Under the pieces are notes generated by a model. That model saw only the letters and a program-made list of their open reading frames with translations. It searched no databases and had not been told where the DNA came from. DNA of 64,000 bases, from positions 1 to 64,000 of the forward strand of contig NZ_BMFY01000001.1 of assembly GCF_014639315.1 (NCBI RefSeq), read 5' to 3'. Position numbers and translations under genes: made by a program. This DNA is from Sediminivirga luteola (lineage in GTDB: Bacteria > Actinomycetota > Actinomycetes > Actinomycetales > Brevibacteriaceae). Below, piece by piece: positions 1 to 6,320 of this stretch. How positions within the stretch are numbered: position 1 is the first letter of the stretch; each line of letters starts with the position of its first letter.

Positions 1-412
1 TACCGATCATCGAGGACCTCGACCCCTACCCACCCTCAGCTACGCCGCGAGTCCCGCTCCCCACCAGAAGTCCGAAGAGCCGCTTTTTCATGCGCAACGC
101 AGAAGGAGATACACCATGGGAAAGCTCGCCGCGAACGCCGGACCCCAGCTCACGGGTTATAGGACAAAAGTGTGTCTGGCAACGGCGTGTCCGCAGCTGA
201 CTGGTGGGGATGGACTGCCCTCCGAGGATCCCGAGGGTCAGGGGTCGCGCGAAGACCTCACGCAGAACCCGGAGCCTGGATGCCGGCATGATGGCGCTGA
301 CGCCGCGGAGGCGCTGATTGTCCTTGTGTGCTCCAGCGGCGGACCTCGGTCTGTCAATCAGGATAATTTCGTACTACATTATGTGCAGTACGAAAGTACA
401 GGGAGATCGGCT
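1..412. other. Left edge, no confident gene
   Basis: No gene is recognised here. One plus-strand frame is open from the window edge (from nt 3) to a TGA at 198-200 and could be the 65-codon C-terminal end of a gene lying outside the window; its translation is Pro/Ser/Arg-rich and I do not recognise it. A second frame, from an ATG at 116 with a good ribosome binding site, runs without a stop into the toxin gene that follows. Its first hundred residues look non-coding and it is probably chance read-through. The last 50 bases hold the operator described separately. Confidence 0.4.
367..395 (+). promoter_or_regulatory. Palindromic operator of the toxin-antitoxin pair
   Basis: Arms TTTCGTACT (367-375) and AGTACGAAA (387-395) are perfect inverted repeats of 9 bp around an 11-nt centre. 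A -10-like GATAAT (362-367) touches the left arm, and the toxin GTG starts 17 nt after the right arm. Ribbon-helix-helix antitoxins typically autoregulate by binding such palindromes over their own promoter, so this is the expected operator. The palindrome is seen directly; the binding is inferred. Confidence 0.6.
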
Positions 413-667
413 GTGCGTGTGCGCGTGCACCTTAGAGCGTCAGCGAAGCGTCCTGAAATCAGCGATTCGGACGTCATAGCGGCGTTCGAAGGAGCCTTGC
501 GCAGTCGGGCACGCGACACCCATCCCGTCCAGTGGTTGGGTGTCGGGGTGGACCGGAGCGGCCGCCTACTCGAATGGATCGCAGTGGCGGTTGAGCCGGA
601 AGGATGGCTCGTTTTCCATGCGATGGCTGCTACCGCGAAGGTTCTCAAGGAACTGAGGATGAGGTGA
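413..667 (+). CDS. Putative type II toxin, partner of RHH protein
   Basis: A small protein of about 84 residues. I place the start at GTG 413 because GGGAG at 401-405 lies 7 nt upstream and the coding-like sequence begins there, although the frame is open further upstream. The layout is a short helical N-terminus, then a beta-rich half with 'GVGVDRSGRLLEWIAVAVE' and a terminal 'VFHAMAATAKVLKEL' helix. That pattern resembles small BrnT-like actinobacterial toxins (a beta strand 'GxDxxGrlLEI', then 'vfHAMpAr.ky') encoded beside CopG-type antitoxins. It ends 5 nt before the antitoxin ATG, so the pair is co-transcribed in toxin-first order. Toxic activity is inferred from family resemblance and context only. 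Confidence 0.6.
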   Translation: MRVRVHLRASAKRPEISDSDVIAAFEGALRSRARDTHPVQWLGVGVDRSGRLLEWIAVAVEPEGWLVFHAMAATAKVLKELRMR

Positions 668-672
668 ACGAC

Positions 673-936
673 ATGGGGAAATACACTGCGGCGGATGGTG
701 TGGAGTTCACTGACGAGGACATCGAACGCTGGGCCGCTGAAGCCGAGTCTGAGGAAGGTTATCAGGGCGGGCACCTCGGGCCGCCGCGGCGTGGGCGCCC
801 GATCAGCGTAGGAGCCGATGCTCGCCCTTTCACATTGCGTCTCGATGCGCATCGAAGGGCCAAGCTCGAGCAGATCGCCAAGGAGCGGCACACTTCTGCC
901 TCAGAACTCGTCCGGGAACTTATCGACACGCTCTGA
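673..936 (+). CDS. Ribbon-helix-helix (CopG-type) antitoxin
   Basis: An 87-residue protein. ATG 673 is chosen because AGGATGAGG lies just upstream and overlaps the end of the toxin gene. The N-terminal half is acidic (EDIERWAAEAESEE), typical of a toxin-neutralising segment. The C-terminal 45 residues form the DNA-binding fold: a short strand 'RPFTLRLDA' followed by two helices 'HRRAKLEQIAKER' and 'SASELVRELIDTL', the classic RHH layout. It should bind the palindrome at 367-395 and repress the pair. In many such systems the RHH domain is N-terminal; here it is C-terminal, as in the BrnA-like arrangement. Confidence 0.75.
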   Translation: MGKYTAADGVEFTDEDIERWAAEAESEEGYQGGHLGPPRRGRPISVGADARPFTLRLDAHRRAKLEQIAKERHTSASELVRELIDTL

Positions 937-1018
937 AATCCCCGCGGGGGCGATCCCGCGGACGGGTGGGTGAAACTGCCGTTCGAAGTGTGCTCCCCGC
1001 GGACGCGGGGGTGGCCTC
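935..1018 (+). CRISPR. Degenerate type I-E-like repeat-spacer-repeat unit
   Basis: Positions 990-1018 are a 29-nt element with the shape of actinobacterial type I-E CRISPR repeats: GTGCTCCCCGC, a 4-nt GGAC loop, GCGGGG and GTGGCCTC, so a 6-bp CCCCGC/GCGGGG stem at the canonical place. Positions 935-957 match the same repeat with 6 nt missing from the middle (GAAATCCCCGC then GGGGGCGATCCC). The sequence between them (958-989) is exactly 32 nt, the standard I-E spacer length. No third repeat follows and no cas gene is in the window. The first copy overlaps the antitoxin stop codon. A plain transcription terminator is the alternative reading. Confidence 0.45.
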
Positions 1019-1162
1019 GGATCGTCCGACTCCGATGGGCGGGAACCGGTCCGCCCGACGCAGCACCTCCCAGGTCACAGGCATGCCCCCATGTGGTGCT
1101 TCATCCACAGGGCCATCGCGGTCCGTAGCGTCGAAAGGGCCGGAAACCTCACGCTGGAGGGC

Positions 1163-2206
1163 ATGAGGAACCAGGTGCCACCGGCAATGCAACCGCCACG
1201 TATCGCGGTGCTCTCCTCGTTGATCAGCGTCTTGGAGGAGAGCCGGCGTCTGGCTGCCGGAGTCGGGGTCGAGATCGACGTGCTCGACTCGGTCCTGGCC
1301 GGTGGTGCGCGGCCCTGTCTGCTGATCGTGGGGGAGGACGTCGACGAGCCACCCGAACCTCCCGGCGTTCCGCGTGTCCTGGTAGCGCTCGACGCCGCTG
1401 AGCGTGCCGACAGCATATGGCGCCGCGCCGCGGCACTGGGGGTGGAACACGTCGCCCTCCTCCCCGGTGCCGAGGAGTGGCTCATCCAACGCATGATCGC
1501 CGCCGTTGAACCCCCGCAACAGCCCGCCCCCACCATAGGCGTCGTCGCGGGATCCGGCGGTGCCGGGAGCTCCCTGCTGGCCTGCGCCGCCGCCCGGCAC
1601 GCCGCCGCGCAAGGACGACGCACCCTGCTCATCGACGCCGACCCACTCGGCGGCGGCGTCGACCTCGTCCTGGGCATGGAAAGCCACGACGGTCTGCGCT
1701 GGCCCGCACTGGTCAACTCGCGCGGCCGCCTCAGACCCAGCACCCTCGTCGACGCTCTCCCTCGCGACGACCTGCTCTCCGTCCTGTCCTGGGACCGCTC
1801 TGGAACCCCGGACGTCGGCGACGATGTCTTCGATGCGGTCGTCTCCGCGGCGCAGCTGGCGTTCGACACGGTGATCCTGGATCTGCCCCGGCACGCCCCG
1901 CGAGGTTGGACCCGCCGGTGCCGGCACGTCCTCCTCATCGTCCCCACCCAGGTCAGAGCTGCCGTGGCCGCGGCACAGGTCGCACGACGTCTCACCTCGC
2001 TCCACCCCGACGTCCGCCTCGTCGTACGCCGTACACCCGGCGGCGTGCATCCGGGCGCTCTAGCCGACAGCCTCGGCCTGCCCTTCGCCGGGGAACTCAA
2101 GACCGACCGGGGCCTCGCCGACACCATCGACCGCGGTGAAGGCCTTCCCCACGGCAACCGCGGCATCACCCGAGCTGCCGGAGAACTCCTGGGAGCGCTC
2201 GGATGA
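1163..2206 (+). CDS. Ssd/TadZ-like septum-site regulator of Tad locus
   Basis: About 347 residues. It belongs to the MinD/ParA-like P-loop superfamily and matches the Ssd (septum site determining)/CpaE-TadZ type that opens actinobacterial Tad loci (Rv3660c in M. tuberculosis). The N-terminal 110 residues form a receiver-like domain. The P-loop region reads GVVAGSGGAGSS followed by a 'LLIDADPLGGGVDLVLG' strand. Both lysines of the deviant Walker A (KGGxGK) are absent, as is common in TadZ-type proteins, so ATP hydrolysis is doubtful. ATG 1163 is preferred; GTG 1175 (GAGG 6 nt upstream) and ATG 1187 are close alternatives. The stop overlaps the tadA start (ATGA). Confidence 0.8.
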   Translation: MRNQVPPAMQPPRIAVLSSLISVLEESRRLAAGVGVEIDVLDSVLAGGARPCLLIVGEDVDEPPEPPGVPRVLVALDAAERADSIWRRAAALGVEHVALLPGAEEWLIQRMIAAVEPPQQPAPTIGVVAGSGGAGSSLLACAAARHAAAQGRRTLLIDADPLGGGVDLVLGMESHDGLRWPALVNSRGRLRPSTLVDALPRDDLLSVLSWDRSGTPDVGDDVFDAVVSAAQLAFDTVILDLPRHAPRGWTRRCRHVLLIVPTQVRAAVAAAQVARRLTSLHPDVRLVVRRTPGGVHPGALADSLGLPFAGELKTDRGLADTIDRGEGLPHGNRGITRAAGELLGALG

Positions 2207-3519
2207 GCCGGACGCCCAGCACAGGCCACCCCACCCGCTATGACGGTGACGGCGCACGCGCCGGCCTCAAGCTACCGGGCGCCGGCGCACCAACTCCTCA
2301 GGGTGAGGCGGGCTACCGGAGACACCGCCGGAGCGACGACACCACGTCGCCGCAACCGTGGTTGGATCCGGACCTGGTCCGCCGCGTCCGGGAGAAGCTC
2401 CTCCACGATCCGGGCCCCGTCACCCCGGCTCGGGTGGCCGCCGCAGTCCGCGCCACCGGCCAGGTACTCGGTTCCGGTGCGCTGCTTGAACTCGTAGCGC
2501 AGTTATCCGCCGAACTCGCCGGTGCCGGCCCGCTGCAGCCTCTCCTCGACGATCCGCGCACGACCGACGTCTTCGTCAACGGCCCGCACGGCATCTGGGT
2601 CGACCGCGGCGAAGGACTCACCCGTCACCGGCTCAACCTCGGCGCGGAGGCCGACGTGCGGGCCCTTGCCGTCCGGCTCGCTTCCTCGGGAGGCCGGCGG
2701 CTCGACGACAGCAGCCCCCTCGTTGATGTCCGTCTGCCCGGAGGTGTCCGCCTCAACGCCGTCATCCCACCCATTTCCGGTGAGCACACGGTGCTCTCCT
2801 TGCGCGTCCCCAGGGCCGGAGGCTTCACCGTCGCAGACCTCGTCGCCTCCGGGTTCATCCCGCCGCCCTGGGCGGGTCTGCTCCACCAGCTGATTTCCCG
2901 CCGGATCAACTACCTCATCTCCGGCGGGACCGGCTCGGGCAAGACCGCACTGCTCGGCGCGCTTCTCGGTCTCGCGCCGGCCTCCGACCGGATCGTGCTG
3001 GTCGAGGACGCTCCGGAGCTCGCCGTGGATCACGATCACGTCGTCGCCCTCGCCGCGCGCCAGAAGAACATCGAAGGAGCCGGGGAGGTGACGCTCACAG
3101 CCCTGGTGCGGAACGCGCTGCGCATGCGCCCGGATCGCCTGGTCGTGGGGGAGTGCCGCGGTGAAGAGGTGCGGGACATGCTGGCGGCCCTCAATACCGG
3201 ACACGATGGCGGCTGCGCCACGATCCACGCCAATGCGGTCGAGGACGTTCCGGCCAGACTCGAGGCGCTCGGCGCACTCGCCGGCCTGAGCCCCGCGGCC
3301 GTTTCCGCGCAGGCCGGGTCCGCCTTCGATATGGTCCTTCACCTGCGCAGACATGGCGCCCGGCGGGGACTGGTACAGCTCGGCGTCGTGGTCCGCGACC
3401 GCACACAGACACACGTCGTCCCCGCTCTCTGGCGCGAGAGCCCCGAGCCTGCCGCGCCCCTCAGCACCGGCCCGGCCGCAGAGCATCTGCGTGCGCTGCT
3501 GGAAGGGGGCCGGCGATGA
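2203..3519 (+). CDS. tadA: TadA/CpaF-type secretion ATPase
   Basis: 438 residues; a type II/IV secretion hexameric ATPase that powers Flp/Tad pilus assembly at the inner face of the membrane. An N-terminal all-helical domain precedes the '[13 protein letters not shown]' motif of CpaF proteins. Walker A GGTGSGKT is at residues 241-248, the Asp box is VEDAPEL, Walker B is [12 protein letters not shown] near 312-323, and the His box is [12 protein letters not shown] near 333. All catalytic elements are intact and the length is normal for the family. Start ATG overlaps the ssd stop and the end overlaps tadB, so translation is coupled along the operon. Confidence 0.93.
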   Translation: MSRTPSTGHPTRYDGDGARAGLKLPGAGAPTPQGEAGYRRHRRSDDTTSPQPWLDPDLVRRVREKLLHDPGPVTPARVAAAVRATGQVLGSGALLELVAQLSAELAGAGPLQPLLDDPRTTDVFVNGPHGIWVDRGEGLTRHRLNLGAEADVRALAVRLASSGGRRLDDSSPLVDVRLPGGVRLNAVIPPISGEHTVLSLRVPRAGGFTVADLVASGFIPPPWAGLLHQLISRRINYLISGGTGSGKTALLGALLGLAPASDRIVLVEDAPELAVDHDHVVALAARQKNIEGAGEVTLTALVRNALRMRPDRLVVGECRGEEVRDMLAALNTGHDGGCATIHANAVEDVPARLEALGALAGLSPAAVSAQAGSAFDMVLHLRRHGARRGLVQLGVVVRDRTQTHVVPALWRESPEPAAPLSTGPAAEHLRALLEGGRR

Positions 3520-4223
3520 TCCTCCTGGCCGGCCTGCTCATCGCCGCGGCCGTGCTCCTCTGGGGCCGGTCCCGGCGACGATTGCCGGTGCTGCTGGCAC
3601 GCGGGAACACCCTCACGCCCGCACAGCGGGGCAACCCGGCTGGAAAACCGCGGGCTCCCGGAGCTGAGGACGCCGTCACCGTGATCGCCCAGAGCGCGGC
3701 GCTGCTGCGCATCGGCGCCACCCCGCACTCCTGCTTCGCCCATCTGGCGCGCGCTCACGAGGGGGACCAGCTCGGGCCGCCGCTTCACCGCGTGGCACGG
3801 GCGATCGAGCTGGGAACGCGCCCGCAACGCGCCATCCTCCAGCACACCGGCGCCCTCCCGGCAGAGACCGCGCAGGTCTTCGAAGGCCTCGGCGCGGCCT
3901 GGCACGTCGCCGAGACCAGTGGCGCCGCCCTGGGCGATGTCCTCGAAACCCTCGCCCAAGGCGCCCGGGACGGCGTGGACGCTCGCCGCGAACGCGATGT
4001 CGCATTGGCCGGTCCCCGTGCCACCGTGTCCGTCCTGAGCTGGCTGCCGCTCATCGGTCTCGGCCTCGGCGCGCTCATCGGCGCCGATCTCCTGGCCGTC
4101 CTCACCGGATCACCCTGGGGTGCCGCGACGATGGCCGGTGGCACTGCGCTGCTCCTGCTGGGCCGCTGGTGGATGAACCGGATGCTCACCGCATGCACTC
4201 AACCGCAGACAGGCCGCCGATGA
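3516..4223 (+). CDS. tadB: TadB-like type II secretion F domain protein
   Basis: 235 residues; inner-membrane platform protein of the Tad pilus. An N-terminal transmembrane segment (LAGLLIAAAVLLWG) is followed by a soluble T2SSF helical domain with the usual 'AIELGTRP...LAAAWHVAETSGAALGDVLETLA'-like pattern, then two C-terminal membrane spans near residues 168-225. Shorter than the enterobacterial GspF because TadB and TadC each carry one copy. ATGA overlaps at both ends tie it to tadA and tadC. Confidence 0.85.
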   Translation: MILLAGLLIAAAVLLWGRSRRRLPVLLARGNTLTPAQRGNPAGKPRAPGAEDAVTVIAQSAALLRIGATPHSCFAHLARAHEGDQLGPPLHRVARAIELGTRPQRAILQHTGALPAETAQVFEGLGAAWHVAETSGAALGDVLETLAQGARDGVDARRERDVALAGPRATVSVLSWLPLIGLGLGALIGADLLAVLTGSPWGAATMAGGTALLLLGRWWMNRMLTACTQPQTGRR

Positions 4224-4807
4224 CGGTCCCCGCTCTCCTCGCAGGACTGTGCGTCGCTCTGGCAGTGGTGTTGCTGCCCGGCCGGGGCGGCCGGCGGCTA
4301 GCGGCGGTGCTCACCCCCGCGGATGAGGATCGTTCCCTTCCGGCTACTCCCAGCCAGGGCGTCGACGAGGCGACCATCATCGACCTGGTCGGGATCGGCG
4401 TGCACGCCGGATTGCCGCCCGAGCGCGCGCTCGACCTGGTGGCACAAGCCACCGGACGAGACGGTCTGGGCGCGCTGGCACGCTCCCTGGAACTGAGAGC
4501 AGGAACCGAGAACACCGCAGCCTCACCGCGTGAGGCCCGCTCAGGTGCGGCCTCCGATCCGCTCACCGCCGAACTCGCCCGGACACTGGAATTCTCCGCC
4601 TCCAGCGGAGCACCCGTCGCGCCGCTCCTGCACGGGATGGCGAGTGATATCCGTGCCCGCACCAAACGTGAGGCGCAGCGCCGGGCGGCCAAGCTCGGGG
4701 TGCAGCTCGTGCTCCCCCTGGGCTTGTGCATCCTGCCCGCCTTCGTCCTGCTCGGCATCGTCCCGGTCGTCCTATCCCTACTGAGCGAGATGCTTGCCGT
4801 GCTCTGA
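4220..4807 (+). CDS. tadC: TadC-like type II secretion F domain protein
   Basis: 195 residues; second inner-membrane platform protein, partner of TadB. The start is ATG 4220, which overlaps the TadB stop as ATGA; an in-frame ATG at 4169 lies inside tadB and is rejected. The protein has an N-terminal membrane span (LLAGLCVALAVVLLPG), a helical T2SSF segment including 'ARTLEFSASSGAPVAPLLHGMA', and a C-terminal hydrophobic pair 'LVLPLGLCILPAFVLLGIVPVV' split by proline, as is typical. The operon then pauses for about 500 bp before the pilin. Confidence 0.85.
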   Translation: MTVPALLAGLCVALAVVLLPGRGGRRLAAVLTPADEDRSLPATPSQGVDEATIIDLVGIGVHAGLPPERALDLVAQATGRDGLGALARSLELRAGTENTAASPREARSGAASDPLTAELARTLEFSASSGAPVAPLLHGMASDIRARTKREAQRRAAKLGVQLVLPLGLCILPAFVLLGIVPVVLSLLSEMLAVL

Positions 4808-5315
4808 CCCGCCCGCGCTCCGCCGTGTGTCGCCGCGTCCCGCTGGTGCTCCCCCGGCCCCGGCACTCCTCCGCGAGCGTGCTCGGCCTTACCGGGATCC
4901 CGCCACGCCTAGAACATATCGCCGTGGACGGAACCAGGCCAGCGGTCCGCGCTCGATGTCCCGCCGCGCCGGGATTTATCCTCGGCTCCCGAGCTGGGCA
5001 TTACTTCGCAGGTCAACGCCCGTTTCCGGGGGCTTACCGCCGTCAGAGGGAGGATGCGGTCTCGGGGGCGCCCGGTGACGGCATCCCACAGTCATTCCGG
5101 TCCCACCTCTCCACCGTGCCTGTTCTGTTGAGACCGATTCCGTCGAGATGGAAACGCGCGATATCGGGCACGAGGTCACAGTGCGCCGAAGAACGAGGTC
5201 ACAACGGCCCCCGCCCGGCGCGGGCCATGCACAAGACATCCGACCCCCTGGCCGTGCCACCACCGGTGCGATGAAGGTGAAAGAGCCCCATCCCTGAAGA
5301 GAAAGGACACACGAT
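4808..5315. other. 508-bp gap upstream of the pilin gene
   Basis: No gene is supported here: the open frames have arginine/proline-rich shadow composition. The gap separates the pilus machinery genes from the pilin block and most likely carries the pilin promoter. The only pattern I see is the pair of 11-bp direct repeats at 5170-5203, listed separately. The pilin has a good ribosome binding site (AGAGAAAGGA) shortly before its ATG. Confidence 0.6.
5170..5203 (+). repeat. 11-bp direct repeats upstream of pilin
   Basis: ACGAGGTCACA occurs at 5170-5180 and again, identically, at 5193-5203, a start-to-start distance of 23 bp (about two helical turns). The second copy lies 112 nt before the pilin start codon. 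Same-face direct repeats of this kind are typical binding sites for a dimeric or response-regulator activator. The regulator is unknown. Confidence 0.5.
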
Positions 5316-5591
5316 ATGAGCACACCTCTCGCGGCCGCCGTACCCGAACCGCCTCGCGCGGTGGGGGCGGACGCTGTCCCGGACGCCACCGACCCGGACA
5401 CCACTGGTTCGGCCGGGGGCCCGGCAACCGTCCCGGCCCTCAGCGACGAAGGCGCCACTACGGCGGAGTACGCCATCACCACGCTGGCGGCGTGCGGTTT
5501 CGGCGCGCTCCTGGTGATGATCCTCAAGAGCGACACCGTGCGTGATGCCGTGCAGTCCATCATCACCACGGCGCTTGGGCTTGGAGGCTGA
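5316..5591 (+). CDS. DUF4244 Flp-type pilin
   Basis: 91 residues; the probable major pilin of the Tad pilus (homologous position to Rv3656c). After a long Pro/Ala/Thr-rich leader of about 42 residues, the sequence reads DEGATTAEYAITTLAACGFG, a prepilin-like cleavage region with G just before the A-TTAEY stretch and Glu at +5, followed directly by a hydrophobic helix and a short tail. The leader is longer than in most Flp pilins, which is usual for DUF4244. No prepilin peptidase is encoded nearby, so processing must be done by an enzyme elsewhere. Confidence 0.82.
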   Translation: MSTPLAAAVPEPPRAVGADAVPDATDPDTTGSAGGPATVPALSDEGATTAEYAITTLAACGFGALLVMILKSDTVRDAVQSIITTALGLGG

Positions 5592-5595
5592 CGTC

Positions 5596-5955
5596 ATGGG
5601 ACAGGCGGCCAGGAGAGCCCGGGATGAAGGCGCGGCGGCTGCGGAGTTCGCAGTCGTGATGCCTGCGATCGTCTTCGTGCTGCTGGTGCTCCTGGCCGCC
5701 GCCGCCTTCGGTCTGACGCAGGTGCGTGCCACCGACGCCGCCCGTGCGGGAGCCCGTGAGGCCGCCCGCGGCGAACCGGCCGCCGACGTGCGCACGCATG
5801 CCCGCACCCGTGCCGGGGAGAACGCCGAGGTCACTATCGACCAGCATGGGGGCACCACCACCGTCACCGTGGAGATCGGGTTTTCCCCGCCGCTGGGCCT
5901 CGTGCTGCGCGAACCCGTCCGTGCCTCCGCCACCGCCAGAACCGAAGGAGGGTGA
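5596..5955 (+). CDS. TadE-like minor pilin
   Basis: 119 residues. ATG 5596 is chosen over an in-frame ATG at 5542 because GGAGG sits 8 nt before it and the upstream ATG lies within the pilin gene. It shows the TadE hallmark: a short basic N-terminus, then DEGAAAAEFAVVMPAIVFVL, with Glu followed by a hydrophobic helix, then a mostly beta C-terminus exposed outside. It corresponds to Rv3655c in position. It starts 4 nt after the pilin stop, so it is co-translated. Confidence 0.82.
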   Translation: MGQAARRARDEGAAAAEFAVVMPAIVFVLLVLLAAAAFGLTQVRATDAARAGAREAARGEPAADVRTHARTRAGENAEVTIDQHGGTTTVTVEIGFSPPLGLVLREPVRASATARTEGG

Positions 5956-5960
5956 ACCCC

Positions 5961-6320
5961 GTGACTCAGCCTGCCGGCGGTACCGAGGACGGCTCCGCTT
6001 CGGTACTGGTCATCGCGCTTGCCGTGAGCGCGTTCTTCCTTGCGGCGCTGATCGTCCTGCTGGGTACGGCGGCCACCCTCAACGCGCGCGCCGCCACGGC
6101 CGCCGACCTGGCTGCTCTGGCCGCTGCGCAGGCACTGACCGGGCACACCGGCGAGGATGCCTGCGACGCGGCCGAGCGGATCGCCGAACGCAACGGTGCC
6201 ACGCTCACCGGGTGCATCGCCCGCCCCGATCTGGTGCGTGCCGGCGTCACGGTGGAAGTCACCGCCCCGTCCCCGTTCGAACCGGTCACTGCTGAGGCGG
6301 TGGCAGGCGATGGCCGCTGA
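5961..6320 (+). CDS. TadE/TadG-like pseudopilin (Rv3654c type)
   Basis: 119 residues from GTG 5961, preferred because GAAGGAGG ends 9 nt upstream; GTG 5952 is an alternative with no spacing. The N-terminus 'EDGSASVLVIALAVSAFF' is a pilin-like membrane helix, and the helix 'LNARAATAADLAALAAAQAL' is typical of the TadG/Rv3654c family. Two cysteines (DACDAAE, LTGCIA) may form a disulfide outside the cell. The last 35 bp overlap the 3' end of the convergent helicase gene, so the two transcripts collide tail-to-tail. Confidence 0.75.
   Translation: MTQPAGGTEDGSASVLVIALAVSAFFLAALIVLLGTAATLNARAATAADLAALAAAQALTGHTGEDACDAAERIAERNGATLTGCIARPDLVRAGVTVEVTAPSPFEPVTAEAVAGDGR

Noticed and set aside
101-120. 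Vector-like ribosome binding site AAGGAGATACACCATG resembling an expression plasmid leader
   Set aside because: It differs from the cloning-vector leader by a base and no other vector sequence flanks it; the surrounding DNA is normal chromosome-like. Treated as coincidence.
1019-1110. A third CRISPR repeat after 1018
   Set aside because: At the expected position (about 1051) the sequence has no CCCCGC...GCGGGG pattern.
4726-5274. 182-codon open frame across the tadC-pilin gap
   Set aside because: Starts inside tadC in another frame, is Arg/Pro/His-rich and has no recognisable fold.
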